From NCBI RefSeq assembly GCF_900107605.1, contig NZ_FNQJ01000003.1:225277-289276 (forward strand): a DNA stretch of 64,000 bases, read 5' to 3'. Position 1 is the stretch's first letter. Each line of letters starts with the position of its first letter. Positions 28,267 to 36,780 of this stretch are shown piece after piece. The position numbers and the translations under genes are program-made. The stretch is from Acidovorax soli. GTDB taxonomy: Bacteria; Pseudomonadota; Gammaproteobacteria; Burkholderiales; Burkholderiaceae_C. The notes under the pieces are model-generated. The model was not told the origin of the DNA. It searched no databases and saw only the letters and a list, made by a program, of their open reading frames with translations.

Positions 28267-28308
28267 AATCAATCACCGGGCCCAAGTTTCTTGCAGCCCG
28301 GTTTTTTG
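28241..28308 (+). promoter_or_regulatory. Putative guaC promoter followed at once by a hairpin with T-run
   Basis: ATGACG (28241-28246) and TAGAAT (28264-28269) are spaced by 17 bases and would start transcription near 28276. Directly after that point CCGGGC and GCCCGG form a hairpin followed by TTTTTT (28278-28306). This is either the terminator of the preceding gene overlapping a new promoter, or an attenuator at the 5' end of a guaC leader of about 158 bases. The sequence alone does not decide. Confidence 0.5.
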
Positions 28309-28433
28309 TGCCTGCGCACCGCAGGGTCCGGTGCAGCCACCACGCCAGCACCCACGAAGCCGGTTTTCAAGCCAAGCGCCCATCGCGCCGGAAATCCTTC
28401 CGCTGCGACCCTTTCACAGGAGCTTGGAATCTC

Positions 28434-29411
28434 ATGGAAATCTTCGACTACGACAACGTTCTTTTGCTGCCGCGCAAATGCCGCGTGGAAAGCCGCTCGG
28501 AATGCGACGCCAGCGTGGAGCTGGGCGGCCGCTCATTCCGCATCCCGGTGGTGCCGGCCAACATGAAGACGGTGGTGGACGAAAAGATCTGCACCTGGAT
28601 GGCACAGAACGGCTACTTCTATGTCATGCACCGGTTTGATCTGGACAACCTGCAGTTCGTGCGCGACATGCACGCCAAGGGCTGCTACGCGTCGATCTCG
28701 CTGGGTGTCAAAAAACCCGATTACGACACCGTGGACCAGCTGGCGGCCGAGGGGCTGTGCCCGGAATACATCACCATCGACATCGCCCACGGCCATGCCG
28801 ACACGGTGAAGGCCATGATCAGCTACCTCAAGGAAAAACTGCCCCGGGCCTTTGTGATCGCCGGCAACGTGGCCACGCCCGAAGCCATCATCGACCTGGA
28901 GAACTGGGGCGCCGATGCCACCAAGGTGGGCGTGGGCCCAGGCAAGGTGTGCATCACCAAGCTCAAGACGGGCTTTGGCACCGGCGGCTGGCAGCTGAGC
29001 GCGCTCAAGTGGTGCGCGCGCGTGGCCACCAAGCCCATCATCGCCGACGGCGGCATCCGCAGCCATGGCGACATCGCCAAGAGCATCCGCTTTGGCGCCA
29101 CCATGGTGATGATCGGCTCGCTGTTCGCGGGCCACGAAGAATCACCCGGCAAGACCGTGGAGGTGGACGGCGAGCTTTTCAAGGAGTACTACGGCTCGGC
29201 CAGCGATTTCAACAAGGGTGAATACAAGCACGTGGAAGGCAAGCGCATCCTGGAACCCATCAAGGGCAAGCTGGCCGAGACGCTGATCGAGATGGAGCAG
29301 GACGTGCAAAGCTCCATCAGCTACGCGGGCGGCACCCGGCTGATGGACGTGCGCAAGGTGAACTATGTGATCCTGGGTGGCGACAATGCGGGCGAACATC
29401 TGCTGATGTAG
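28434..29411 (+). CDS. guaC: GMP reductase
   Basis: A 325-residue enzyme of the IMPDH/GMPR family that reduces GMP to IMP with NADPH in purine salvage. The catalytic loop [11 protein letters not shown] has its cysteine at about residue 173. The phosphate-binding [20 protein letters not shown] and [14 protein letters not shown] follow, and [15 protein letters not shown] closes the protein. There is no CBS pair, which distinguishes it from IMP dehydrogenase. The start at 28434 has AGGAG 12 bases upstream. It is preceded by a long leader with a hairpin (28278-28306) and transcribed alone. Confidence 0.93.
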   Translation: MEIFDYDNVLLLPRKCRVESRSECDASVELGGRSFRIPVVPANMKTVVDEKICTWMAQNGYFYVMHRFDLDNLQFVRDMHAKGCYASISLGVKKPDYDTVDQLAAEGLCPEYITIDIAHGHADTVKAMISYLKEKLPRAFVIAGNVATPEAIIDLENWGADATKVGVGPGKVCITKLKTGFGTGGWQLSALKWCARVATKPIIADGGIRSHGDIAKSIRFGATMVMIGSLFAGHEESPGKTVEVDGELFKEYYGSASDFNKGEYKHVEGKRILEPIKGKLAETLIEMEQDVQSSISYAGGTRLMDVRKVNYVILGGDNAGEHLLM

Positions 29412-29518
29412 GCCACGCGGCGGGTGCGTGCAAGGCGGCACTGCAAGCTCGCTGACAGGGAGCGTCAGCGAAAAAGACCATGATGGCGGCATAAAAGTAG
29501 CTGCCCAAGGATGCGCCC

Positions 29519-30406
29519 ATGACCACCACCACACCGCTTCGCATTGCTGTTCTCGGCATTGGCATGATGGGTCTGCCCATGGCCCGGCGCCTGTGCGCGG
29601 CGGGCCACCAGGTGCACGCCTGGAACCGCACCCGCGCCAAGGCCGATCCGCTGGCATCCGTGGGCGCCACGGTGCACGACGCCCCTGCGGATGCAGTCCG
29701 CAGCGCCGACTTCGTCATCAGCCTGCTGGAAAACGGCCCCGCAGTGGACCAGGTGCTGTTCGCAATGGGCACGGCAAAGGCCATGCGTGTGGGCACCCTG
29801 TTCATCGACATGGCATCGATACAGCCCCGGGAAGCCCGCGACCACGCGGCCCGCCTCGATGAAATGGGGCTGGCCCATCTCGATGCACCAGTGTCCGGCG
29901 GCACGGTGGGCGCCGAGAACGGTACGCTGGCCATCATGGCCGGCGGCCGGGCGCAGGATTTTGCGCGCGCACAGCCCCTCTTCGCCATTTTTGGCCGCGC
30001 CACCCATGTGGGGCCCCATGGTGCCGGCCAGCTGGCCAAGCTGGCCAACCAGATGATCGTGGGCATCACCATCGGTGCGGTGGCAGAAGCACTGCTGTTT
30101 GCCGCCAAGGGTGGTGCCGACATGGCCAAGGTGCGGGAAGCCATCGGCGGCGGCTTTGCCGACAGCCGGATTCTTCAGTTGCACGGCCAGCGCATGGTGG
30201 ACCGCGACTTTGCACCACGCGGGCGCATGACGGTGCAGCTCAAGGATCTGGACAACGCCCTGATCACCGCCCGTGAAATCGGTTTCGACGCCCCCATCAC
30301 CACGCTGTTCGAGGCGCTGTACAAGGACGGCATCGAGCACGGACTGGGCCAGCTGGACCACAGCGGCCTGTTTGTGGAGCTGGCGAGTCGCAACGCCATG
30401 CAATAA
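29519..30406 (+). CDS. Beta-hydroxyacid dehydrogenase (3-hydroxyisobutyrate dehydrogenase family)
   Basis: A 295-residue NAD(P)-dependent oxidoreductase. The Rossmann motif GIGMMGLPMA is at about 13-22, followed by AWNRTRAKADPL. The substrate-site signature DAPVSGGTVGAENGTLAIMAGG is near 122, and the catalytic lysine lies in GAGQLAKLANQMIVG. Family members act on 3-hydroxyisobutyrate, tartronate semialdehyde or related acids; which one cannot be decided. Start at 29519 has AAGG 8 bases upstream. It lies between guaC and the tRNA-Lys gene on the same strand. Confidence 0.88.
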   Translation: MTTTTPLRIAVLGIGMMGLPMARRLCAAGHQVHAWNRTRAKADPLASVGATVHDAPADAVRSADFVISLLENGPAVDQVLFAMGTAKAMRVGTLFIDMASIQPREARDHAARLDEMGLAHLDAPVSGGTVGAENGTLAIMAGGRAQDFARAQPLFAIFGRATHVGPHGAGQLAKLANQMIVGITIGAVAEALLFAAKGGADMAKVREAIGGGFADSRILQLHGQRMVDRDFAPRGRMTVQLKDLDNALITAREIGFDAPITTLFEALYKDGIEHGLGQLDHSGLFVELASRNAMQ

Positions 30407-30421
30407 TTTTTTCGTTCCGCC

Positions 30422-30451
30422 TTGTCAGCACCAGAAAAAATGGTGCATAAT
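30422..30451 (+). promoter_or_regulatory. Promoter of tRNA-Lys
   Basis: TTGTCA (30422-30427) and CATAAT (30446-30451) are spaced 18 bases apart, 38 bases before the mature tRNA 5' end. Confidence 0.7.
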
Positions 30452-30489
30452 TCGAGGCTCAGCAGCAATGCTGAAAGATTAAATAGTTT

Positions 30490-30565
30490 GGGTTCTTAGC
30501 TCAGTTGGTAGAGCAGCGGACTCTTAATCCGTAGGTCGAGTGTTCGAGTCACTCAGGACCCACCA
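30490..30565 (+). tRNA. tRNA-Lys (anticodon CTT)
   Basis: A 76-base cloverleaf with all parts: acceptor GGGTTCT pairing AGGACCC, D arm GCTC/GAGC, anticodon stem GCGGA/TCCGT around the loop CTCTTAA (anticodon CTT), T arm GAGTG/CACTC with loop TTCGAGT, and encoded CCA. It is followed by a strong terminator and preceded by its own promoter. Confidence 0.97.
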
Positions 30566-30571
30566 AACTGG

Positions 30572-30607
30572 AAAGCCCCGCCTTCTTCAAGATGGCGGGG
30601 CTTTTTT
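30572..30607 (+). terminator. Terminator after tRNA-Lys
   Basis: AAGCCCCGCC and GGCGGGGCTT pair perfectly around an 11-base loop, followed by a T-run. It begins six bases after the tRNA CCA end. Confidence 0.92.
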
Positions 30608-30790
30608 ATTTACCGGGTCTGCCAGGTCGACTGCATCGGCACGCGATGCGCCTGCACTCGCCCCATGGATGGACCCAGCTGCTGCGCCACCCCCAGGTGA
30701 AATCGCTCGTTGATAATGGACCGGCCCGGCACCGATCATGACGCCCCCGTCGTTTCCGGCCCCCTCTCGATCCATTGACTCCACCACTCC

Positions 30791-32026
30791 ATGAACCCAC
30801 AAGCCCGCCTGCTTTGGCCTGCACCCCAATGGGCGCTGGCCGTGCTGCTGGCTGTGCTGGGCATGCTCGGACCCTTTTCGATCGATACCTACCTTCCCGC
30901 GTTCTCGGGCATTGCTTCTGCCCTGGGAGCCACGCCGGTGGAGATGCAGCAGACGCTGTCTGCCTATCTGTTCGGCTTTGCCTTCATGAATCTGTTTCAT
31001 GGCGCGCTGGCGGATAGCTTTGGCCGCAGACCTGTCGTATTGACCGGTATTGCGATGTTCACGCTGGCATCGGCCGGCTGCGCGCTTTCTCAGACCATTG
31101 GACAACTGGTGGTCTTCCGCGCGCTGCAGGGCCTGTCTACCGGCGCCGGCATCGTGGTGTCGCGCGCTGTCATTCGCGACATGTTTCCGCCCGCCCAGGC
31201 GCAGAAGGTCATGAGCCAGGTCACCATCTACTTCGGTGTCGCGCCAGCCATTGCCCCGATCGTTGGCGGCTGGCTGTTTGTGCATCTGGGCTGGCACAGC
31301 ATCTTCTGGTTCCTGACATTGGTGGGTGTGGCGCTCTGGATCGCCAACCTGCGCTTCCTGCCCGAAACCCTGCAAGCGGACCAGCGCCAGCCCTTCAACA
31401 TACCGCACCTCCTGCGGGGATACTGGGAACTGGGTTCGAGCATGCGTTTTCTCCTGCTGGCCCTCGCCAGCGGTGTGCCATTCAATGGCATGTTTTTGTA
31501 TGTGCTGTCGGCCCCCGCCTTTCTGAGCGGCCACCTGGGGCTGGCACCTACCCAGTTTTTCTGGTTCTTTGGCCTGACCATCTGCGGCATCATGGGCGGC
31601 GCATGGCTGAGCGGTCGGCTGGCAGGACGCATTGCGCCCAAGCGGCAGATACGGCATGGCTTCGCGATCATGTGCGTGGTTGCGGTTGCCAATGTGGTCG
31701 CGAATACCGTTTTTGCAGCGCATGCGAGCTGGGCACTCCTACCCGTCGCCCTGTTCGCTTTTGGCTGGGCATTGATGGTGCCGGTGGTCACCCTGCTGGT
31801 ACTGGATCTGCACCCGCACCGACGTGGCATGGCATCGTCCTTGCAAGCATTTGTGGGCTCTGCCGCCAATGGCGTGGTGGCCGGCGTGGTGGCCCCATTG
31901 GTGATGCACTCCACGGTATGGCTGGCTGTGGCGTCGCTGATGATGATGGGCGTCGGCATGCTGGCCTGGATCTGCGTGCACCATCGCTGGCCCGAGATTG
32001 GACGCAGCACCCCCGGGCATGGTTGA
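30791..32026 (+). CDS. Bcr/CflA-type MFS drug exporter
   Basis: A 411-residue inner-membrane antiporter with twelve membrane segments. The opening LGMLGPFSIDTYLPAFSGIA is typical of the Bcr/CflA group. The major-facilitator loop motif ADSFGRRPVVLTG follows segment 2, and FRALQGLSTGAGIVVSRAVIRD is the segment 4-5 motif of proton antiporters. Members export bicyclomycin, chloramphenicol or other compounds. No regulator is adjacent. The 272 bases after the gene hold only a short direct repeat and the bidirectional terminator at 32232. Confidence 0.9.
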   Translation: MNPQARLLWPAPQWALAVLLAVLGMLGPFSIDTYLPAFSGIASALGATPVEMQQTLSAYLFGFAFMNLFHGALADSFGRRPVVLTGIAMFTLASAGCALSQTIGQLVVFRALQGLSTGAGIVVSRAVIRDMFPPAQAQKVMSQVTIYFGVAPAIAPIVGGWLFVHLGWHSIFWFLTLVGVALWIANLRFLPETLQADQRQPFNIPHLLRGYWELGSSMRFLLLALASGVPFNGMFLYVLSAPAFLSGHLGLAPTQFFWFFGLTICGIMGGAWLSGRLAGRIAPKRQIRHGFAIMCVVAVANVVANTVFAAHASWALLPVALFAFGWALMVPVVTLLVLDLHPHRRGMASSLQAFVGSAANGVVAGVVAPLVMHSTVWLAVASLMMMGVGMLAWICVHHRWPEIGRSTPGHG

Positions 32027-32134
32027 CGGCACTGGCATGCTCCACTGCCAGCTGCCCTTCCACAATCGACCGGAATATCCCGCCCCCTTGAACGACCCAC
32101 GACACAGATGACGCACCCAACCGGGCTCGACACA

Positions 32135-32160
32135 GATCGATGAAATGGGATCGATGAAAT
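32135..32160 (+). repeat. Tandem-like 12-base direct repeat
   Basis: GATCGATGAAAT occurs at 32135-32146 and again at 32149-32160, separated by GG, in the otherwise featureless gap between the MFS gene and the RNA helicase gene. Confidence 0.7.
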
Positions 32161-32231
32161 AGCCCAGTTGCTGCGCACGACCGATGCGTTCATGGCGCGC
32201 ATCGGCCGGACCACCGCCACCGATGGCGAAC

Positions 32232-32267
32232 AAAAAAGGGCTGACTCCTTGCGGAGCCAGCCCTTTT
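32232..32267. terminator. Bidirectional terminator between MFS and RNA helicase genes
   Basis: AAAAGGGCTG plus ACTCC pairs with GGAG plus CCAGCCCTTTT around a short loop, with A- and T-runs on either side, so it can end transcripts from both directions. It lies 32 bases after the RNA helicase stop. Confidence 0.85.
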
Positions 32268-32298
32268 GAACGCTTGTCAGTGCGTCTGAGCAGCCAAA

Positions 32299-34185
32299 TC
32301 AGCGTGCAGGGCGCGCAGGGCGCTTGCGGGCATCATGGGGAGCAAAAGGCTTGCCACCACCAGCGCCGGCTGGCTTGGAGAAAGCAGGCTTGCGGGGAGC
32401 GAAATCACCGCGGGGTGCGCCGGCGTCGCCACGGGGGGCAAAGCCACCACGGCCCGCATCGCCAAAGCCGGGCTTGCGGCCGTAGCCCTCGCTGTCGCGA
32501 CGGGGGGCGCCGAAGCCGCCACGGTCATCACGGCCGGCATAGCCGCCGTTGCCACCCTGGTAGCCATCCCGGGGAGCGGAAGCACCACGGTTGTCGCTGC
32601 CACGGCCAGCGAAACCGCCGCCAAAGCCACCCCCGAAACCGCCACGGTCATTGCCACCGCGTGCGGGACCGCCAAAGCGGCCACGCGACGGGTTGTCACG
32701 GTTGTCGTAAGAACGGCCCGGGGCGCCACGGCCACCACCGAAATCGCCACCGCGTGGCGCCTGGGGCGAGCGCTGCGAAGGCTCCATGCCGGCAATGACG
32801 TCCGACTTGAACTGCTGGCGGCTGTAGCTTTCGATGTCGAAGATCTTGCGGCGATCGCGGAACTCGGCAAAGGTGATCGCCAGGCCATCGCGACCGGCAC
32901 GGCCCGTGCGGCCAATGCGGTGGGTGTAATCCTCGGCCTTCATGGGCAGGCCGAAGTTGAACACGTGGGTGATGGTGGGCACGTCGATGCCGCGGGCCGC
33001 CACATCGGTGGCCACCAGGATCTGCACCTGGCCAGCGCGCAGCGCCATCAAGCGGCGGTTGCGCAAGCCCTGGCTCAGGGCGCCGTGCAGTGCCACGGCC
33101 GAGAAGCCTTCTTGCTGCAAGTCATTGGCCAGGCCGTCGCACTCCACCTGGGTGCTGGCAAACACGATGGCCTGGTTGATGGTGGTGTCGCGCAACCAGT
33201 GGTCCAGCAGCTTGCGCTTGTGCTGGGCGTTGTCGGCCCAGTACAGCACCTGCTTGATGTTGGCGTGCTTCTCTTGCGGAGAATCGATGGTCACCTTCTG
33301 CACGGACGAGCCGCCGTCGTGCATCACGCGCATGGCCAGTTGCTGGATGCGGGGTGCAAAGGTGGCACTGAACATCATGGTCTGCTTGCGCTGGCTGGTC
33401 AGCTGGTTCAGTTCGGCCAGGTCGTCCGAGAAGCCCAGGTCGAGCATGCGGTCAGCTTCGTCAACCACCAGGAACTGCACCTTGTCGAGCTTGATCTGCA
33501 TCGAGCGCTGCAGGTCCAGCAGGCGGCCGGGGGTGGCGACCACGAGGTTGGCGTTCTGCAGCTTGGCGATCTGCAGCTGGTAAGGCATGCCACCCACCAC
33601 GTTGGCCACGCGCAGGCCGCGGCAGTGCTTGACGAGGTCGATGGCGTCGTGCGCGACCTGCTGCGCCAGTTCACGCGTGGGGCACAGGATCAGGGCGCCA
33701 GGGGTGGCGGCCTTGAAATTGCGCGAGTTGGTGGGGTCCTTGCGCTTGGCGCGCTTGGGAGCGGGCTCGCCCCGGGCAGCGGCTTCGGCCACAGCACGCT
33801 CGAAGGCGGCGCGTTCTTCGGCTTCGGCCTCGGCCTGTTGCTGGATCAGCGTGTTCAGCACGGGCAGCAGGAAAGCAGCGGTCTTGCCGGAACCGGTCTG
33901 GCTGGAGACCATCAGGTCGATGAACTTGGTGGCGTCGTTGCCACCACCCATGGCCAGAGGAATGGCCTTGCGCTGCACGCTGGTAGGCTGGGTGTAGCCC
34001 AGATCGGCCACAGCTTGCACCAGTTCAGGCGCCAGTCCCAACTCGATGAAACCATTGGGCTCGGCAGTGACAGCCTCGCTGGTGGATTCCACAGAAGATT
34101 CAAGGGTAGGCTGCACGGCAATATCGGCAGCAATAGAAGTATCGGCAGGCGCGAAATCGCCCTGCACCAAGGAGGTGTCGGTCAT
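32299..34185 (-). CDS. DEAD-box RNA helicase with glycine/arginine-rich tail
   Basis: A 628-residue RNA helicase of the RhlE/CsdA type used in RNA unwinding, ribosome assembly or mRNA decay. The Q motif and helicase core have SSQTGSGKT (I), PTRELAQQ (Ia), TPGRLLD (Ib), VDEADRMLD (II), SAT (III), VATDVAARGIDV (V) and HRIGRTGRAGRDG (VI). An acidic/alanine-rich insert (QQQAEAEAEERAAFERAVAE) follows motif I, as in Comamonadaceae homologues. The last about 150 residues are a low-complexity RNA-binding tail rich in GGFGGG and RGG-like repeats. Start at 34185 is the ATG before MTDTSL. A 5' leader of about 210 bases is predicted from the promoter at 34402, as is common for cold-inducible helicases. 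Confidence 0.93.
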   Translation of the reverse strand: MTDTSLVQGDFAPADTSIAADIAVQPTLESSVESTSEAVTAEPNGFIELGLAPELVQAVADLGYTQPTSVQRKAIPLAMGGGNDATKFIDLMVSSQTGSGKTAAFLLPVLNTLIQQQAEAEAEERAAFERAVAEAAARGEPAPKRAKRKDPTNSRNFKAATPGALILCPTRELAQQVAHDAIDLVKHCRGLRVANVVGGMPYQLQIAKLQNANLVVATPGRLLDLQRSMQIKLDKVQFLVVDEADRMLDLGFSDDLAELNQLTSQRKQTMMFSATFAPRIQQLAMRVMHDGGSSVQKVTIDSPQEKHANIKQVLYWADNAQHKRKLLDHWLRDTTINQAIVFASTQVECDGLANDLQQEGFSAVALHGALSQGLRNRRLMALRAGQVQILVATDVAARGIDVPTITHVFNFGLPMKAEDYTHRIGRTGRAGRDGLAITFAEFRDRRKIFDIESYSRQQFKSDVIAGMEPSQRSPQAPRGGDFGGGRGAPGRSYDNRDNPSRGRFGGPARGGNDRGGFGGGFGGGFAGRGSDNRGASAPRDGYQGGNGGYAGRDDRGGFGAPRRDSEGYGRKPGFGDAGRGGFAPRGDAGAPRGDFAPRKPAFSKPAGAGGGKPFAPHDARKRPARPAR

Positions 34186-34401
34186 GAATTTTTCTCTCAC
34201 GAAGACGTTCGCAGGCGTAACCCGCGATGGCTTCGTCAATGGTTAAAAAACATCAACCATCAAACGAAACCTGCATGCGCTCTGGGCGGCATGCGGGTGG
34301 GCGTTGTTCGCCAGTCCTGCGCTGTCTGAGACAGCCGGCTGGCAAGCCCGGTGTGTGAGGGGAGATGCACAATCTGCGTACAGTTTCCTGCGCAGCCAGC
34401 G

Positions 34402-34431
34402 ATTATCGCACAGTTAAGGGTTTCCCCGCAA
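34402..34431 (-). promoter_or_regulatory. Putative promoter of the RNA helicase gene
   Basis: On the minus strand TTGCGG (34431-34426) and GATAAT (34407-34402) are 18 bases apart. Transcription would start near 34395, leaving about 210 bases of untranslated leader. The rest of the 320-base gap to orn shows no gene. Confidence 0.5.
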
Positions 34432-34505
34432 GCCCTCTTTGAATTGCACCCACATGCCGGGCCATCAAACTGTCACTCGCCCGGCAATGCGGCGCCCGGC
34501 CGTCG

Positions 34506-35084
34506 TCAGACGGACAGCAGGTTCTTGCGATAGTGCGCCAGTTCGTCGATGCTCTCGTGCACATCGGCCAGCGCGGTGTGCTTTTGCGCCTTCTTGAAGC
34601 TGCTGTAGGCCTCGGGCTTCCAGCGCCTGGCCAGTTCCTTGAGGGTGCTCACGTCCACATTGCGGTAGTGAAAGAAGCGCTCCAGCTTTGGCATGTAGCG
34701 CACCAGAAAGCGCCGGTCCTGGCCGATGCTGTTGCCGCACATGGGCACCGTGCCCTTGGGCACGTAACGGGCCAGGAAATCCAGGATCTGCTGCTCGGCC
34801 TCGGCCTCGGTCACCGTAGAGGCCTTCACCTTGTCGATCAGGCCGCTACGGCCATGCGTGCCCTTGTTCCAGGCATCCATCCTGTTCAGCAGTTCATCCG
34901 CCTGGTGAATGGCCAGCACCGGGCCTTCGATGCGGGGCTCCAGCTGGGGGCCGGTCACGATCACGGCAATCTCCAGCAGGCGGTCGGTATCGGGCTCCAG
35001 GCCGGTCATTTCGCAGTCCAGCCAGACCAGGTTCTGGTCCGATTTGGAAAGCACGGGGGGTACGGGGTTGTTGGCTTCAGACAT
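34506..35084 (-). CDS. orn: Oligoribonuclease
   Basis: A 192-residue DEDDh 3'-5' exonuclease that degrades di- to pentanucleotides, including pGpG from cyclic di-GMP breakdown. The first acidic pair is in [11 protein letters not shown] (about residues 19-29), the middle aspartate in the [21 protein letters not shown] region, and the final histidine and aspartate in [12 protein letters not shown]. Start placed at the ATG at 35084; another ATG at 35093 is in frame. No Shine-Dalgarno sequence precedes either, and a GACAAT box lies just upstream. It is divergent from the M48 peptidase gene, whose start is 38 bases away. Confidence 0.95.
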   Translation of the reverse strand: MSEANNPVPPVLSKSDQNLVWLDCEMTGLEPDTDRLLEIAVIVTGPQLEPRIEGPVLAIHQADELLNRMDAWNKGTHGRSGLIDKVKASTVTEAEAEQQILDFLARYVPKGTVPMCGNSIGQDRRFLVRYMPKLERFFHYRNVDVSTLKELARRWKPEAYSSFKKAQKHTALADVHESIDELAHYRKNLLSV

Positions 35085-35122
35085 GGCGCGCATTGTCGCT
35101 GATGGCCTAAACTCGCCCCCTC

Positions 35123-36430
35123 ATGCCCACGCCCGACGCTTTTTCGCCCTCCACCGCACTCACATTCGCCTTTGCTGCGATCGTCTGCGCTGGCCTGCTG
35201 CTCAAATTCTGGCTAGCCTCCCGCCAGATTCGCCATGTGGCCGAGCACCGGTCCAGCGTGCCCGAGGCCTTTGCCACGCGCATTGCGCTGGCCGCCCACC
35301 AGAAGGCCGCCGACTACACCATCACCAAGGCACGTTTTGGTCTGCTGGAGATGGCGCTCGGCGCCGCTGTCTTGCTGGGCTGGACGCTGCTGGGCGGCCT
35401 GGACGCCCTGAACCAGGCGCTGCTGGGCGCCCTGGGTGGCGGCATGGTGCAGCAACTGGCCCTGCTGGGGGCCTTCGTGGTCATCAGTGCCGCCATCGAC
35501 CTGCCGGTAACGCTGTACCAGACCTTCGTGATCGAGCAGCGTTTCGGCTTCAACAAGATGACGCTGGCCCTGTGGCTGGCCGATCTGGCCAAATCGGCCC
35601 TCGTGGGCACCCTCATCGGTCTGCCCATTGCAGCGCTGATCCTGTGGCTGATGGGCGCTGCCGGGCCCTTGTGGTGGCTGTGGGCCTGGTGCCTGTGGAT
35701 GGGCTTGAACCTGCTGCTGATGGTGGTGTACCCCACCTTCATCGCGCCGCTGTTCAACAAGTTTCAGCCGCTCGAAGATGAATCACTCAAGGCCCGCGTC
35801 ACGGCGCTGATGCAACGTTGCGGCTTTGCGGCCAAAGGGCTGTTCGTCATGGATGGCAGCCGCCGCAGCGCCCATGCCAATGCCTATTTCACCGGCTTTG
35901 GAGCCGCCAAGCGCGTCGTTTTCTATGACACCCTGCTGCGCCAGCTCTCCCCGGGCGAAGTCGAAGCCGTGCTGGCCCATGAGCTCGGGCACTTCAAGCA
36001 CCGCCATATCCTCCAGCGCGTGGCGAGCCTGTTTGCCCTGAGCCTGGTCGGTTTTGCCCTGCTCGGCTGGCTGTCCACCCAGGTGTGGTTTTATACCGGG
36101 CTGGGCGTGCGCCCCAATATCTCGCTGGACCTGTCCGTGGCTGCCGCGCCCAACGATGCGCTGGCCCTGCTGCTGTTCCTGCTGGCCGTACCCGTCTTCA
36201 CGCTGTTCATCGCCCCGCTGTTTGCCCAGTTGTCGCGCCGCCACGAATTTGAAGCCGACGCGTATGCGGCATCCCAGGCCAGCGGTGCCGATCTTTCTTC
36301 GGCGCTGCTCAAACTTTACGAAGACAACGCCTCCACACTCACCCCCGACCCGGTGTATGTGAAGTTCTACTACTCGCATCCGCCCGCTTCCGAGCGGCTG
36401 GCCCGCATGCCCTCACCTGCCCGAGCATGA
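35123..36430 (+). CDS. M48-family membrane zinc protease (Ste24-like)
   Basis: A 435-residue membrane metallopeptidase. The zinc motif HELGH is at about residues 286-290 (LAHELGHFKHRH), with the third ligand glutamate in FEADAYAASQASG downstream. Several membrane segments lie in the first half and two more between the zinc ligands. The N-terminal peptidase_M48_N region and SRRSAHANAYFTGFGAAKRVVFYDT are typical of Ste24/CAAX-prenyl-protease-1-like proteins. In bacteria these act in envelope protein quality control; the substrate is unknown. Its stop overlaps the phhB start by four bases, so the two are translationally coupled. Confidence 0.92.
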   Translation: MPTPDAFSPSTALTFAFAAIVCAGLLLKFWLASRQIRHVAEHRSSVPEAFATRIALAAHQKAADYTITKARFGLLEMALGAAVLLGWTLLGGLDALNQALLGALGGGMVQQLALLGAFVVISAAIDLPVTLYQTFVIEQRFGFNKMTLALWLADLAKSALVGTLIGLPIAALILWLMGAAGPLWWLWAWCLWMGLNLLLMVVYPTFIAPLFNKFQPLEDESLKARVTALMQRCGFAAKGLFVMDGSRRSAHANAYFTGFGAAKRVVFYDTLLRQLSPGEVEAVLAHELGHFKHRHILQRVASLFALSLVGFALLGWLSTQVWFYTGLGVRPNISLDLSVAAAPNDALALLLFLLAVPVFTLFIAPLFAQLSRRHEFEADAYAASQASGADLSSALLKLYEDNASTLTPDPVYVKFYYSHPPASERLARMPSPARA

Positions 36431-36762
36431 CATCGATGTTAAAGAAAAAAGACTGGTCAGCGCTTACCCGCCGTGCGCTGACAGCCACAGAAATTGTGGC
36501 CAATCTGGCCAAGATCGAGGGCTGGTCCCTGAGCGGCGACGGCACCCAGGTGGCCATCGAAAAGACCTTTCATTTCGCCAACTACTACGAGACCATCTCG
36601 TTCGTGAATGCCGTGGCCTTCGTGGCCAACGCGCAAGACCACCACCCCGATCTGTCGGTGCACTACAACCGTTGTGTGGTGCGCCTCAACACCCACGACG
36701 TGCAGGGCATCTCCGCCACCGACTTCGATTGCGCAGCCCGATTCGACGCCCTGCTGGCATGA
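36427..36762 (+). CDS. phhB: 4a-hydroxytetrahydrobiopterin dehydratase
   Basis: A 111-residue enzyme (pterin-4a-carbinolamine dehydratase fold) that regenerates pterin cofactor after aromatic amino-acid hydroxylation. The family signature FVNAVAFVANAQDHHPDLSV has the catalytic histidine pair, and the following VHYNRCVVRLNTHDVQGIS is conserved. phhA is not in the window, so a role other than phenylalanine hydroxylation is possible. It overlaps the M48 gene by four bases and precedes rsgA by 18 bases, an order seen in other Burkholderiales. Confidence 0.92.
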   Translation: MTSMLKKKDWSALTRRALTATEIVANLAKIEGWSLSGDGTQVAIEKTFHFANYYETISFVNAVAFVANAQDHHPDLSVHYNRCVVRLNTHDVQGISATDFDCAARFDALLA

Positions 36763-36780
36763 ACCCTGCCAATCGTCCGC

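Noticed and set aside
28278..28433. Known riboswitch (purine, preQ1, ppGpp or PRPP) before guaC.
   Set aside because: Beyond the GC hairpin I cannot match conserved bases of any riboswitch class; kept only as a possible attenuator.
32135..32160. Start of a CRISPR or tandem array at the GATCGATGAAAT pair.
   Set aside because: Only two 12-base copies 2 bases apart; no further units or spacers.
32161..32230. Small coding fragment (EIAQLLRTTDAFMARIGRTT) after the MFS gene.
   Set aside because: No start site or family match; too short to separate from chance in this composition.
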